Positions 41,787 through 50,425 of a stretch of 56,891 bases of DNA are shown here, piece after piece (the first letter of the stretch is position 1; each line of letters begins with the position of its first letter). Source of the stretch: an uncultured Lachnospiraceae bacterium (lineage in GTDB: Bacteria > Bacillota > Clostridia > Lachnospirales > Lachnospiraceae); contig CAJTVL010000024.1 of the NCBI GenBank assembly GCA_910579425.1, positions 1 to 56,891 on the forward strand, written 5' to 3'. A program made the translations under genes and the position numbers. Below the pieces are notes generated by a model that made no database searches, was not told the DNA's origin, and was given only the letters and a program-made list of their open reading frames with translations.

Positions 41787-42407
41787 TTACTGTGCCTTAA
41801 ATTCCTTCTCGGCAAGTACCTTGTCATCCGGATCTGTGTAGCGAACTGCAAATGTACAGGTTCCGGCTGCTCCGCCCACTGCCTCGTCAAAAGAAGCCGC
41901 GATCTGCTCGAACGTAGCCGAATTTGCATCCAGAGCAGCAGAAAGGGTATCGCCTACTCCGTCTACCACCATACTGCTGTCTTCAAACTTACAGATCATG
42001 GTAAGTACATTTTCCTTTGCTTCAACGGAAAGAGCCATTCCCTCCTCGCCCATGCTTTCAAAGGAAGCATCCAACTGAGATTTTACAGCAGGATCATTGT
42101 AGTAATCTTCCAAGGTTGCATAAGTTCCTTCAGCTCCGGCAGCAGAAGCATCTGCTTCGGTTTCCGTATCTGCTGCATCCTCGGTATCCGCGCCGGTATC
42201 TGCCGCTGTGGTATCCTCTGTTTCTGTTTCTGTTTCTGTCTCAGCCTCAGTTTCCGTTCCTGCATCTTCCGTGTCCTGCGCAGTTTCCTCTACGTTTGCG
42301 TCATCATTGGTCTTTGCAGCATCATCGGAACCGCCACATGCAGTTACAGATAATGCCAGTGCCATAACGGCTGCACATGCAATTGATTTCAGTGTCCTTT
42401 TTTTCAT
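41787..42407 (-). CDS. Lipoprotein with Thr-Glu acidic repeat linker
   Basis: A 206-residue secreted lipoprotein. The signal peptide ends in VTAC (Cys24 after start at 42407). Residues 30-85 are a repetitive Thr/Glu/Asp/Ala linker, partly encoded by a 6-bp microsatellite at about 42210-42260. The C-terminal 110 residues (YATLEDYYNDPAVKSQLD; VTYTDPDD-like end) form a small conserved domain resembling DUF4854 of Lachnospiraceae lipoproteins, function unknown. AAAGGAGAG precedes the ATG. It is monocistronic, with a strong promoter and terminator, suggesting an abundant surface protein. Confidence 0.75.
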   Translation of the reverse strand: MKKRTLKSIACAAVMALALSVTACGGSDDAAKTNDDANVEETAQDTEDAGTETEAETETETETEDTTAADTGADTEDAADTETEADASAAGAEGTYATLEDYYNDPAVKSQLDASFESMGEEGMALSVEAKENVLTMICKFEDSSMVVDGVGDTLSAALDANSATFEQIAASFDEAVGGAAGTCTFAVRYTDPDDKVLAEKEFKAQ

Positions 42408-42482
42408 AATAGTTCTCTCCTTTTCTGTTTTCTCCTCACTCTCACGGATAAGCCGTAAGATGTGTGCTTCACACAAAGAGAG

Positions 42483-42511
42483 AGTTTACTATTCTCTATT
42501 TCATTTGTCAA
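42483..42511 (-). promoter_or_regulatory. Strong promoter of the acidic-repeat lipoprotein gene
   Basis: Minus strand consensus TTGACA (42511-42506), 17 nt, TAAACT (42488-42483). Confidence 0.75.
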
Positions 42512-42537
42512 CAGGCTTAATATTATATTAATATTTT

Positions 42538-43260
42538 TTAGTTTTTAATCTTCAAAAACAGTTCCCTGTCAAACCTGGGCTGAAACTCCATAATCTGATC
42601 GGCGATCCCCTCACAGCACTGCTTCACCTCCGGGTTTGCGGTTCCCTGGCTGTTTCTTTCCTTAAAAACATGCCCCCATTCCGTGAGGTTGATCTTAAAA
42701 ATAAAATTACTGGGAATGCTCAGCATATAAAGCCCCCGTTTTACATCCGGATTATCCTTGTATTCCTCCTTAATATAGCCGTTCACTGTCCTGACAAACC
42801 GATCCCCGTCCTTTTCAATCACCTCGGGCGCGCTGATCCCCAGATATTCCAGCGCCATATCCGTAGGCACAATCTTTCCCTCATACCAGCCAGACATTTC
42901 CTGCCCAAAGCTTGCCAGCCTTGTGCTGTTTCTGATAATCCGGTTGTTAAAACGGGCCGCATGGGAATCCCAGTCATCCTGCCCTGCCCGGTGCAGTCCC
43001 TCCACAGTCACGGAAATATCGATAAACCGAAGCATTGTAATGTGGTGCCAGCCCCATTTGATCAGCCGCCCCAGCCAGTCATTGTATTTGCTTAAATCCT
43101 CCGCTCCTGCATCCTCCCTGATCCTTCCCTCTCTGGTAAGCACCCGTTCGCAGACGCCTCTGATTTCCAGTTCCTTCTCTCTGGTCCAGGATCTCCTGCT
43201 CATAAACATGGAAACGATTGCGTCCGCAATGCCAGTAATCTCATTTACGTAAATCTTCAT
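42538..43260 (-). CDS. ThyX-like (flavin-dependent thymidylate synthase fold) protein, diverged
   Basis: A 240-residue protein. The central VEGLHRAGQDDWDSHAARF is placed where ThyX has VEGxSRAxxHQLxRHR, and the end (SIPSNFIFKINLTEWGHVFKER, NPEVKQCCEGIADQI) closely follows the ThyX C-terminal pattern with LP, n-x-x-x-w-x-H-f-f-x-x-R and an Ala/Pro-Glu helix. However, the RHRxxSxNxxSxR core that binds FAD and dUMP is not intact, so thymidylate synthase activity is doubtful. The start at 43260 has AGGAAGGGAA upstream. Possibly a non-catalytic or neofunctionalised paralogue. The assignment is by my own pattern matching. Confidence 0.5.
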   Translation of the reverse strand: MKIYVNEITGIADAIVSMFMSRRSWTREKELEIRGVCERVLTREGRIREDAGAEDLSKYNDWLGRLIKWGWHHITMLRFIDISVTVEGLHRAGQDDWDSHAARFNNRIIRNSTRLASFGQEMSGWYEGKIVPTDMALEYLGISAPEVIEKDGDRFVRTVNGYIKEEYKDNPDVKRGLYMLSIPSNFIFKINLTEWGHVFKERNSQGTANPEVKQCCEGIADQIMEFQPRFDRELFLKIKN

Positions 43261-43423
43261 TTTTGTTTTCCCTTCCTGATCGCCAGACCGAAGTCCTTTC
43301 GGTCTTTTCCGCTTTTCATATAAGTTCCTTTTATATATGCTCTTTTTCCGCCTTGGGCTGGAACCGTTTTCCATCCTGCAAGGCGGAAAAATGTGCAGAG
43401 AAATTATATCATCTTATGGCTTC

Positions 43424-43651
43424 TCATACAACCTTCCCGAATTCCTCCAATCCCATCTCCATATCCCCCGCTTCCAGAAAGCCTTGCAATTGCTGCGTAT
43501 TTCTCACAGCCCCTATGGGGAATACCTGGAAAGGCTGACTGATCAGATATGCCAGAGACAGGGCCTGGAGGCTGTGTCCGGTTTCCTCCCGGAGTTTTAA
43601 CAGGAGCTCATATTTTTTCAGATTATCTTCATTATAATAGGCATCGTCCAC
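43424..43651 (-). pseudogene. C-terminal stub of an aldo/keto reductase
   Basis: A 75-residue frame from a GTG, with LQALSLAYLISQPFQVFPIGAV, matches the last quarter of aldo/keto reductases (the helix and NADPH-binding segment near the C-terminus). The barrel and catalytic residues are absent upstream, where the sequence becomes AT-rich intergenic DNA. It is most simply a deletion remnant. Confidence 0.7.
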
Positions 43652-43729
43652 TGTCTGGCTCCTGAACTGTTGTCCTTTATTCTACCACACTTTTCCGGAT
43701 AACCCCACAGAAAAAATTTTGTTTCTGCC

Positions 43730-43949
43730 TGTGACCTTTCCCCTCTTTTTTGCATCTAATTGTTGTAATATGAAAACGGCGCCGTTTCATACCACGGGGA
43801 AAGACATGGTATCAGGTTGAAAATAAGCCTGGCAGTCTATTTTCAACCAACAATTTGTGTCACAAGCGGCACAAATTGAATTGCAGATGCAAAACCGCCT
43901 GCGCGGATTTCGTATCGCATTGCCGCAAAAACGCGGCATGGAGGTTAAA
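43730..43949 (+). promoter_or_regulatory. Structured leader and probable ECF promoter of sigma factor operon 1
   Basis: TGTGACCTTT (43730-43739) is a candidate ECF-type -35 shared with the second sigma gene. Downstream are four or more hairpins: AAACGGC palindrome 43774-43787, an 11-bp stem 43815-43825/43838-43848, a 9-bp stem 43851-43859/43870-43878, and TGCCGC/GCGGCA 43921-43938 ending next to the ribosome binding site. A 10-bp pairing of 43748-43757 with 43885-43894 encloses most of it. No known riboswitch class is recognised. Confidence 0.5.
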
Positions 43950-44426
43950 ATGAATAAAGACCAATTTACAAAAGAGGTACTGAACGTGGAAAGGAGCCTC
44001 TACCACACTGCCAGAGCCATTCTGGCAGACGATGAAGACTGTGCGGACGCAATGCAGAACGCGATTTTACACGCCTTTGAAAAGCTGCATACCCTCCGCA
44101 GTGAAGCCTATTTCAAAACATGGCTGACAAGAATACTGATCAATGAATGCTACCAGATCATCCGCTCCAAGCATCCAACGGTTTCTTACGAGGATTATTT
44201 TGAAATGCATACACAGACCGAAGCTGAAAGCAATTCAGAAATATTCAGTGTTGTGATGGAGCTTGAAAAAAATTACCGGGTCCCCTTTGTCCTGTTTTAT
44301 GTAGAAGGATTTTCTGTAAAGGAGATCAGCCAGATGCTGGGGCTTACCCAAAGTACCGTTAAGACACGGCTTTACCGGGGAAGAAATCTTGTGAAAAAAA
44401 GCCTGACAGAAGGGAGAAGCGCATGA
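43950..44426 (+). CDS. ECF-type RNA polymerase sigma factor
   Basis: A 158-residue sigma-70 factor with region 2 (DDEDCADAMQNAILHAFEKL; FKTWLTRILINECYQIIR) and region 4 (VPFVLFYVEGFSVKEISQML; TQSTVKTRLYRGRNLVKKSL), and no region 1 or 3. The ATG at 43950 has GGAGGT 4 nt upstream; an ORF from 43857 reads through the leader hairpins without a ribosome binding site. The stop overlaps the start of the DUF4179 gene (ATGA), the usual arrangement of a sigma factor with its membrane-bound anti-sigma partner. The signal is unknown. Confidence 0.92.
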   Translation: MNKDQFTKEVLNVERSLYHTARAILADDEDCADAMQNAILHAFEKLHTLRSEAYFKTWLTRILINECYQIIRSKHPTVSYEDYFEMHTQTEAESNSEIFSVVMELEKNYRVPFVLFYVEGFSVKEISQMLGLTQSTVKTRLYRGRNLVKKSLTEGRSA

Positions 44427-45487
44427 AAAACAGACAATGGAACCGTGAATTTCCCGATGTTCCGGAATACGTACATCACACAGTATCAGATACCCTTGCC
44501 GGTCTGGGAAACGGTCAGGAAAAAGCAGGGATGCACATCAAAGTTGTGCAGAAGGGAGAAAAAATGAAAAGAATAAAGACACGTACTATGATTATATTAG
44601 CAGCCGCACTGATTATTATCCTGGGAACCACCGTGGCAGCAGCGGAACTGTTTCGCTGGAATGAAAGGGCAACGGAAATATTTGAAGCGGAGCCGGAACT
44701 GCAGGACAGGCTGGCCGCGGAAGAGATAGCCCGGGAGGAATCCCAGTCTGTAACAGACAATGGCCTGACCATCACTGCCATTCAGACAATTCAGGATTCC
44801 AATTGCTTCTACGCGCTGTTCGAGGTATTGGCCAAGGACAACAGTCTCGTGATCGACGAGGAGTGCGGTATGGATTATCTGCTGGATTTTCAGGGCTCGG
44901 ATGATCCCTTCTCCTACAAGGGATGGGGCTTTGTGGACAGCACCCGCCAGGCGCCCTCAAACAGCAGATATTTCGAGATTTACGGAACCAAAAAAGAGGA
45001 AAGCACTGACGATCTGCATATGAGTATCAGCTTTACCGCGCTTACCGGCCCTGGAGCCAAAGCAATGAAGGGAAATGTACTGATTGAAGGGGACTGGAAT
45101 TTTGACTTCACCGTTCACCCTGCCGCTTCCACACACATTGACTTAAACAGGGAATATCAAATTGCAGGCTGTCAGGTTCGTGTGGAATCCATAGACCTCT
45201 CTCCCCTTACCGGTAAGATTACCTGCAACAGTGAGGATATCAGCGTCCTCGCGGAAAAAGAGGGGGTCAATTTAGATCAATTGGATGAACTGACAGCCAC
45301 TTATATCACCGGGGTGAAATACCAGGACGGCACCGTGATCGGCCAGGATGATTCTTCTATGCTTTGGGAAAGCTATCCCGCAGAAGGAAGCTACGAAAAA
45401 CTGATTCGCTTCAGTCATGTAATTGAACCGGAAAAGGTAATCGCATTGCTGCTCGGGAATGATAAGGATGAAATTGCATTCCAGTAA
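44423..45487 (+). CDS. DUF4179 membrane protein, probable anti-sigma factor
   Basis: A 354-residue protein. About 50 cytoplasmic residues that could bind the sigma factor, one membrane helix (about 54-74, MIILAAALIIILGTTVAAAEL), then a large extracellular part with the DUF4179 region (LTITAIQTIQDSNCFYALFEV). This domain order is the rule for DUF4179 proteins encoded after ECF sigma genes in Firmicutes. It overlaps the sigma gene by 4 nt. A stand-alone terminator follows. Confidence 0.85.
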   Translation: MKNRQWNREFPDVPEYVHHTVSDTLAGLGNGQEKAGMHIKVVQKGEKMKRIKTRTMIILAAALIIILGTTVAAAELFRWNERATEIFEAEPELQDRLAAEEIAREESQSVTDNGLTITAIQTIQDSNCFYALFEVLAKDNSLVIDEECGMDYLLDFQGSDDPFSYKGWGFVDSTRQAPSNSRYFEIYGTKKEESTDDLHMSISFTALTGPGAKAMKGNVLIEGDWNFDFTVHPAASTHIDLNREYQIAGCQVRVESIDLSPLTGKITCNSEDISVLAEKEGVNLDQLDELTATYITGVKYQDGTVIGQDDSSMLWESYPAEGSYEKLIRFSHVIEPEKVIALLLGNDKDEIAFQ

Positions 45488-45501
45488 AGCCCCACACCCT
45501 G

Positions 45502-45536
45502 AAAGGCGCCCATGTTCTCCGGGCGCCTTCTTATTG
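45502..45536 (+). terminator. Terminator of sigma operon 1
   Basis: AAGGCGCCC/GGGCGCCTT stem with a 9-nt loop followed by a short T-rich tail. It is between convergent operons. Confidence 0.65.
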
Positions 45537-45549
45537 TCTCCGTTGATCC

Positions 45550-47133
45550 TCACAGTTCCTTCCACTCCAGTATCGCCGTTACCAGCGCCAATACCCCGAT
45601 GGTCACTCCATACACGGCTCCCGCCGGAATCCCCGAAGCCCCCAGCAGCACTGCCATAGGTACAGCCCCCGAAATCATTCCCGCTAAAACTGTCAGAAAC
45701 ACAGACGTACTCTGTTTCACCGCCCGGGTTTCGTTTTCCCAGTCAAAGACAGGAAACCGCCTGTTGATGGCAAGTCCAAGCCTTGCACTGAAAAGAATAT
45801 ATGCGGCGGGCACAGTCACAAGGCTTACAACGTCTCCCATATCCGGCTTCAGCGCTATAAGCAGCGCCAGCTCCGACACCAGATAAAAAGGAAAGACCAC
45901 CAGCAGATCAGCCAGCACCTTGCTGCGCGCCAGCGCTTTTTCAGACACCGGAAAGGTCTGCATCATCCACCACTGCTTTCCCTCCATAGAAATGGAGCAG
46001 GCCGTCAGCGGCATCATGGCGGGCAGCATTCCAAGCAAAACCGGGATTGTCCTCTCCGCAATACCCTCCACCCCCAGCAGTCCGTCGATCGCTTCCTTTC
46101 CCATAACCGCTGTCCCCACAGCCAGGATCACCATCATCATCGCCCCAACCATAGTGTTCGTCACATATACCACGGAAGAAAAATAATGCCTCAACTCCCT
46201 CTCCGTCATACTTCGCAGGAAAGACTTTTCCTTCAACGCCTTTAGGGAGAGGTTTTTCCGGTTCCCGGCGGCGCTTTCACCCAGCAAGCTGCAGATTTTT
46301 GTGTAAAAAGGACGCAAGATTTCCAGAAAAATCACAAAGCCCCCCAGCGGAACTGTCGCAAACAGCAAAAGCTGCGAAAACCTTCCCTCCACCATGGCCC
46401 CGGAGAGCCACAACGCGGGCAGGTAAATTCTCCGGACTCCTGCCTTCAGAGCGGGCGTGATCTGCAAAAGCATTTCCTCCAAAGCCCCTTCATCCATCCG
46501 GGATATTCCGTCAGACATTCCAAAGCTTCCCACCAATATCCCGCACACCAAAACCATGGTGAGCAGAATCATTGCCAGATTTTTTTGCTTCCACCTGCTG
46601 CCGATCCCTGCAATCAGCGCCCCTGCCACAGAGGCCGCCGTCAGCGGCAAAAGCGGAACAAACAGGCTTCCCGCCAGCCCATAAAGATAAAATACGATTC
46701 CGGGTTCCTCCATCAGTCCATACACCGCCATGCCCGGAATCATCACCAGCATTGTCAGAAGCAGATTGGTCAGATACATGGAAAGAAACCGGCTGACAAT
46801 AATAGCGCGAAGCTCCACCGGAAGTGCAATCTGCTTTTCAAAGGCTCTGTTGTCGAACAACACCGGCCCAGCCTTGATCATGGTAAAGAAAAAGATAATC
46901 ACCGACACGCACACGACGGGCATCGCCACGGCCAGTTCTCCTGCTCCCGCCACAATCAGTCCATAGCTGGCGCCGCAGACATAAGACACCAGCACGAAAA
47001 CCACCATAAGCCACGCCGCCCCCATCAAAAGGTAACGGGATTTTTTCTTTTTGTCCCCCGTGAAACGGAACTCGTTAAACCCAAAAAGACTCCGCAAAAA
47101 AAGCCCCGTGAGCAGTCTAATCTGTCTTCCCAT
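45550..47133 (-). CDS. ABC exporter permease, large ABC-2-like
   Basis: A 527-residue membrane protein with about 12-14 hydrophobic helices (for example 38-60, 75-95, 115-140, 155-180, 190-215, 310-345). The topology resembles large putative ABC exporter permeases found in Firmicutes next to a single ATPase. The charged segment FTGDKKKKSRYLLMG before helix 1 is typical. Start at 47133 (GGAGGTGGCAGG upstream) lies 17 nt inside the ATPase gene. Cargo unknown; XRE-type control suggests a drug or peptide resistance role (inference). Confidence 0.78.
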   Translation of the reverse strand: MGRQIRLLTGLFLRSLFGFNEFRFTGDKKKKSRYLLMGAAWLMVVFVLVSYVCGASYGLIVAGAGELAVAMPVVCVSVIIFFFTMIKAGPVLFDNRAFEKQIALPVELRAIIVSRFLSMYLTNLLLTMLVMIPGMAVYGLMEEPGIVFYLYGLAGSLFVPLLPLTAASVAGALIAGIGSRWKQKNLAMILLTMVLVCGILVGSFGMSDGISRMDEGALEEMLLQITPALKAGVRRIYLPALWLSGAMVEGRFSQLLLFATVPLGGFVIFLEILRPFYTKICSLLGESAAGNRKNLSLKALKEKSFLRSMTERELRHYFSSVVYVTNTMVGAMMMVILAVGTAVMGKEAIDGLLGVEGIAERTIPVLLGMLPAMMPLTACSISMEGKQWWMMQTFPVSEKALARSKVLADLLVVFPFYLVSELALLIALKPDMGDVVSLVTVPAAYILFSARLGLAINRRFPVFDWENETRAVKQSTSVFLTVLAGMISGAVPMAVLLGASGIPAGAVYGVTIGVLALVTAILEWKEL

Positions 47134-47839
47134 GGCCTGCCACCTCCATAAACACATCCTCCAGGGATTTATCCCCGGTCAGCTCTGCCACCGTACCCTC
47201 CGCCGCCAGATGGCCCTCTGCGATCACCGCAATGCGGCTGCAGAGCTTTTCCGCCACCTCCAGCACATGGGTGGAAAAAAAGATCGCGCTCCCTCTCTCA
47301 CAGAGGGCATGCATCTTATTTTTAAGAATCAGCGAGGCCTCCGGGTCAAGGCCTACGAAGGGCTCATCCAAAATCAGCAGCCTTGGCTCATGAATCAGCG
47401 CCCCCATAATCGCCAGCTTCTGCTTCATCCCGTGGGAATAGGAGGAAATCAGATCGCCCAGGGCCTTAAGCATCCCAAAATCCCCGGCTTCCTTCCGGAT
47501 CCGCTTCTCCCTCTCCTTCCCCGGAACCTGGTAAATGTCCGCCACAAAATTCAGATACTGAATCCCCGTAAGGTAGTCGTAAAGCTCCGGATTGTCTGGG
47601 ATGTACGCCGTCACCCTTTTACAGGCAAGAGAATCCTTCTTTACATCCTTTCCGTCCACCCGGATCTCCCCCTGGTCAAAATCACAGATCCCAACGATAC
47701 ACTTGATCGTGGTGGTTTTTCCGGCTCCGTTATGACCGATAAACCCGTAAATATCTCCCGCCTCCACTCGCAGTGAAAGATTCTCCACTGCGGTTTTGGT
47801 TCCCCCATAGATTTTCGTCAGATTATTAATCTCCAGCAT
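47117..47839 (-). CDS. ABC exporter ATP-binding protein
   Basis: A 240-residue ATPase with Walker A GHNGAGKTT (about 37-45), a signature region SYSHGMKQK (about 133-141), Walker B LLILDEPFVGLDP and the switch motif FFSTHVLEV. The signature serine-histidine form is usual in exporter ATPases of this size. The C-terminus overlaps the permease start. GGAAAGGAT precedes the ATG, which lies 29 nt after the XRE regulator's stop. Confidence 0.92.
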   Translation of the reverse strand: MLEINNLTKIYGGTKTAVENLSLRVEAGDIYGFIGHNGAGKTTTIKCIVGICDFDQGEIRVDGKDVKKDSLACKRVTAYIPDNPELYDYLTGIQYLNFVADIYQVPGKEREKRIRKEAGDFGMLKALGDLISSYSHGMKQKLAIMGALIHEPRLLILDEPFVGLDPEASLILKNKMHALCERGSAIFFSTHVLEVAEKLCSRIAVIAEGHLAAEGTVAELTGDKSLEDVFMEVAGHGKTD

Positions 47840-47868
47840 GTTTTCATCCTTTCCATTGCTTCCTTATG

Positions 47869-49116
47869 TTATATTGCTCCCGCATCCGCCGCCAGCCTTC
47901 TAAACCGCTCCTGATCCTTCAAAACTTGAAAAACCGGATTTGAAAAACTCTGCGCAATACTTTCCCTGACGCTTTCGCTGCTGCGCACAGCCTCCGTTCC
48001 CAGCTCCATTTCCTCGAACCAGCCGTCCAGGAGGCTGAAAAAGGAATCTCCGTGCAGCCTGATCCCATCCGCAAAAAGCTGCCGACAGGCCGAAATATAT
48101 CGCTCCAGATGCCGGAATATTTCTTCCTCGCTCCTGTCCGCCTTCTTTGCTTTCCTATCCGGACGCCGATCCGCCAGCCTTCCAGCCAGATACACCGCCG
48201 CCTGATATTCATACTTCCCGGCGGCATTGGGACTGAGTCCCTGTAGCTGAAAAACCTCCAGAATTTTGTCCATCCGTTTCAAAATCTCGTTCCCGAAATC
48301 CATTTCCCCTTCCATGTCAACTTCCGCGCCAGCCTCGTCAGTTTCTTCACCGCCTTCAGTTTCTCCAGCTTCCTCTGCCTCCCTCTGCAAGGCCGCCTCC
48401 TTCCCCCTCACCTCCAGAAGAAATATCCCGTAATCAATCATCCTCATCAGGCACTGATACATTCCGGTCTGCGCCGCCCGCTCCGCCTTCTGGTAATCTC
48501 CGGCCATCAGATATGCCATTGTCAGGAGTTCTTCCGTATTTTCCATGTATCCTGCCTTTAAGGCGTCCTCCCCCAGCTCTTCCAGCACCTGATCTGGCCT
48601 GCCCACCATCAGATTCAGCATTGCCTTTAATCCCACCACGCCTTTACAGATTCCCACGTCCTGGCAGTCTGCAAGAATATGCCCGCATAGATCCAGTACC
48701 ATCTTCACCGCCGCCTGCCTGCTCTCATCCGTGTCCGCAGCCCCCACATGGTTCAGGAGCAGCACCGCCATCCGCTGCAGAAAGGGGTAACAGGAATAAT
48801 ACTTCCGGATCATTTCTTCACATTCTGTCAGCACCTCCTGAAACGGCCTGGCATTAAAAGCCTCTGCAAGCCTTTGATAATGGAAGCGAATCTGTTCCCT
48901 GTTCAGCATAGGGACATAATTAATCAGTTCATCCACAGAAACCTCAAAGTAAGAGGCAAGCAGCGGCAGCATCTGGATGTCGGGCATGGTAGTCCCGGTT
49001 TCCCATTTGGAGACAGAGGTCTTGGTCACGCCGATAAAGTCCGCCAATACCTCCTGGGTCACTCCCTTTTTCCTTCTCAGCGTTAAAATATTATTTCCGA
49101 TTCCTTCCACTCCCAT
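47869..49116 (-). CDS. XRE-family regulator with long helical domain
   Basis: A 415-residue regulator. Residues 8-64 are a Cro/XRE helix-turn-helix (ILTLRRKKGVTQEVLADFIGVTKTSVSKWE, split). The remaining 350 residues are helical, TPR-like (alternating Ala/Leu/Tyr helices, for example YYSCYPFLQRMAVLLL) with an acidic EETDEAGAEVDMEGEMD insertion near 255-272. This plan resembles Rgg/PlcR-like regulators that sense short peptides, but no peptide gene is evident next to it. It is the first gene of the ABC exporter operon. GGGAGG lies 9 nt before the ATG. Confidence 0.8.
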   Translation of the reverse strand: MGVEGIGNNILTLRRKKGVTQEVLADFIGVTKTSVSKWETGTTMPDIQMLPLLASYFEVSVDELINYVPMLNREQIRFHYQRLAEAFNARPFQEVLTECEEMIRKYYSCYPFLQRMAVLLLNHVGAADTDESRQAAVKMVLDLCGHILADCQDVGICKGVVGLKAMLNLMVGRPDQVLEELGEDALKAGYMENTEELLTMAYLMAGDYQKAERAAQTGMYQCLMRMIDYGIFLLEVRGKEAALQREAEEAGETEGGEETDEAGAEVDMEGEMDFGNEILKRMDKILEVFQLQGLSPNAAGKYEYQAAVYLAGRLADRRPDRKAKKADRSEEEIFRHLERYISACRQLFADGIRLHGDSFFSLLDGWFEEMELGTEAVRSSESVRESIAQSFSNPVFQVLKDQERFRRLAADAGAI

Positions 49117-49242
49117 CGCCTGCGGCCTCCCATCCGAATATTTTCTGATGCCTTCTATAAGCTTATTCTACCGACTTTTTCTTTGTCCTTCAAGAGCGCC
49201 TTATGCCACTTATTTCATATTTGTTGCCCGCCACGCCACCCA

Positions 49243-49317
49243 AAAAGGCCTTCGAAGCAACCCTCGAAGACCTTTTACGAAACAGCGGATGCCAACTTTG
49301 CCAGGCATCCGCTGTTT
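49243..49317 (-). terminator. Tandem terminator hairpins of sigma operon 2
   Basis: A perfect 14-bp stem (49280-49293 with 49304-49317) right after the anti-sigma-like gene, then a second stem with one mismatch near 49243-49276. The first also points toward the XRE gene. The remaining 49117-49242 shows no gene; it should hold the XRE operon promoter. Confidence 0.7.
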
Positions 49318-49330
49318 ATAGAAAGACAAT

Positions 49331-49927
49331 CTATCTCTGATTAAATTTTTCGGGCTCCACATATTTATGCTCATTCGCCGCGAAGCCGTTTTGGTATTTC
49401 ACCGTCACATACATGGTCTCTTCTCCATTGACAAGCTTTACGTAGCAGACATCGTCCACAAACTTATCCGTAATGTCAACCTTCTGGTCAAGCCAGTAGA
49501 CCCAGACACAGCCGTCGTCCTCATATTCCACACTCGGCATCATCAAATGCTCCATGAGCTCATCTTCCGTCATGGGTATTTCACTTCCGTCCTCTGCAAA
49601 GGTAACGCCCCCTCCGGCCATGACGTTCTCGTTTCCGTCAGCATCCGTATAGGTCAGGCCATAGGTTCCGTCCCCGTCAAACCGGATCGTCGCATCGGTG
49701 CGGTCTCCCTGTATCCACAACTGAACCGTGCGCTGGATTCCGCCTACATCCATGGCGTAGGCCACGCTGGCGCTGGCCATAAATACGGCGATACCTGCAA
49801 TAGATGCTGCCATTGCCTTTATCCTATGTTGTCTTTTTATTCTTTTCATTTTTTCCACCTCCAAAGAAAATTCACCGGATGTCTGAATTGCCGAAAATGC
49901 CTTCTTGTATCTCTCTCTATTCGTCAT
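49331..49927 (-). CDS. Membrane-anchored partner of sigma factor 2 (probable anti-sigma)
   Basis: A 198-residue protein: about 35 basic cytoplasmic residues, a membrane helix (about 37-59, AMAASIAGIAVFMASASVAYAM), and an acidic extracellular domain of about 140 residues (GVTFAEDGSEIPMTEDELMEHL; CVWVYWLDQKVDITDKF). It overlaps the sigma factor by 11 nt. The layout and coupling are those of an ECF anti-sigma factor, but no named anti-sigma domain is evident, so the role is inferred from position. Confidence 0.7.
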   Translation of the reverse strand: MTNRERYKKAFSAIQTSGEFSLEVEKMKRIKRQHRIKAMAASIAGIAVFMASASVAYAMDVGGIQRTVQLWIQGDRTDATIRFDGDGTYGLTYTDADGNENVMAGGGVTFAEDGSEIPMTEDELMEHLMMPSVEYEDDGCVWVYWLDQKVDITDKFVDDVCYVKLVNGEETMYVTVKYQNGFAANEHKYVEPEKFNQR

Positions 49928-50399
49928 ACTCCCAGTCCTCCTTTAAAGTGTTTTTAAGCAGCGCCCTTCCGCGCGAGAGTCTGACCTTCACATTTCCCTG
50001 TGTCAGCCTCAGAATTCCCGCAATTTCAGCCACAGAATAGTCCTCATAATAAAACAGGTGAATCACAATGCGGTACTTCTCCGGCAGCTTCATCACCGTC
50101 TCAAACAGCTCCGAGGACTCCTTTGATTCAAAGGTTAAGGTTTGTATGTAATCCTCCAACGACAACGCGTTCCGCCTGAAAAAAGTATTGTTTTTGTTCT
50201 TTGCCCTGTTGATTGCCACTCTGATCAGCCATGCCCGAATATGCTGCTCCGATTCAAACTCCTTTTTTTGAGACCAGTACTGAATGAAAGTATCCTGAAC
50301 AACATCCTCGGCATCCTGTGCGTTTTTACATATACTGAAAGCCGCAGCATACAGATTGTTCCGGTATTTCCCGATTAGCATCTCCACTGATGGTTTCAT
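49917..50399 (-). CDS. ECF-type RNA polymerase sigma factor
   Basis: A 160-residue sigma-70 factor with region 2 (CKNAQDAEDVVQDTFIQYW; IRAWLIRVAINRAKN) and region 4 (KYRIVIHLFYYEDYSVAEIAGIL; QGNVKVRLSRGRALLK). ATG 50399 is 8 nt after AAAGGAG; ATG 50405 is too close to that signal. It is not a close duplicate of the sigma factor at 43950. Its upstream region shares the TGTnACCTTT motif with that gene and has a palindrome over the -10 region. Confidence 0.92.
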   Translation of the reverse strand: MKPSVEMLIGKYRNNLYAAAFSICKNAQDAEDVVQDTFIQYWSQKKEFESEQHIRAWLIRVAINRAKNKNNTFFRRNALSLEDYIQTLTFESKESSELFETVMKLPEKYRIVIHLFYYEDYSVAEIAGILRLTQGNVKVRLSRGRALLKNTLKEDWEYDE

Positions 50400-50425
50400 A
50401 AGCATGCTCCTTTGTACGTTTGAAA

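Noticed and set aside
42208..42531. Plus-strand frame rich in Val-Ser repeats opposite the acidic lipoprotein.
   Set aside because: It is the antisense shadow of the Thr-Glu repeat; the minus strand has promoter, ribosome binding site, lipobox and terminator.
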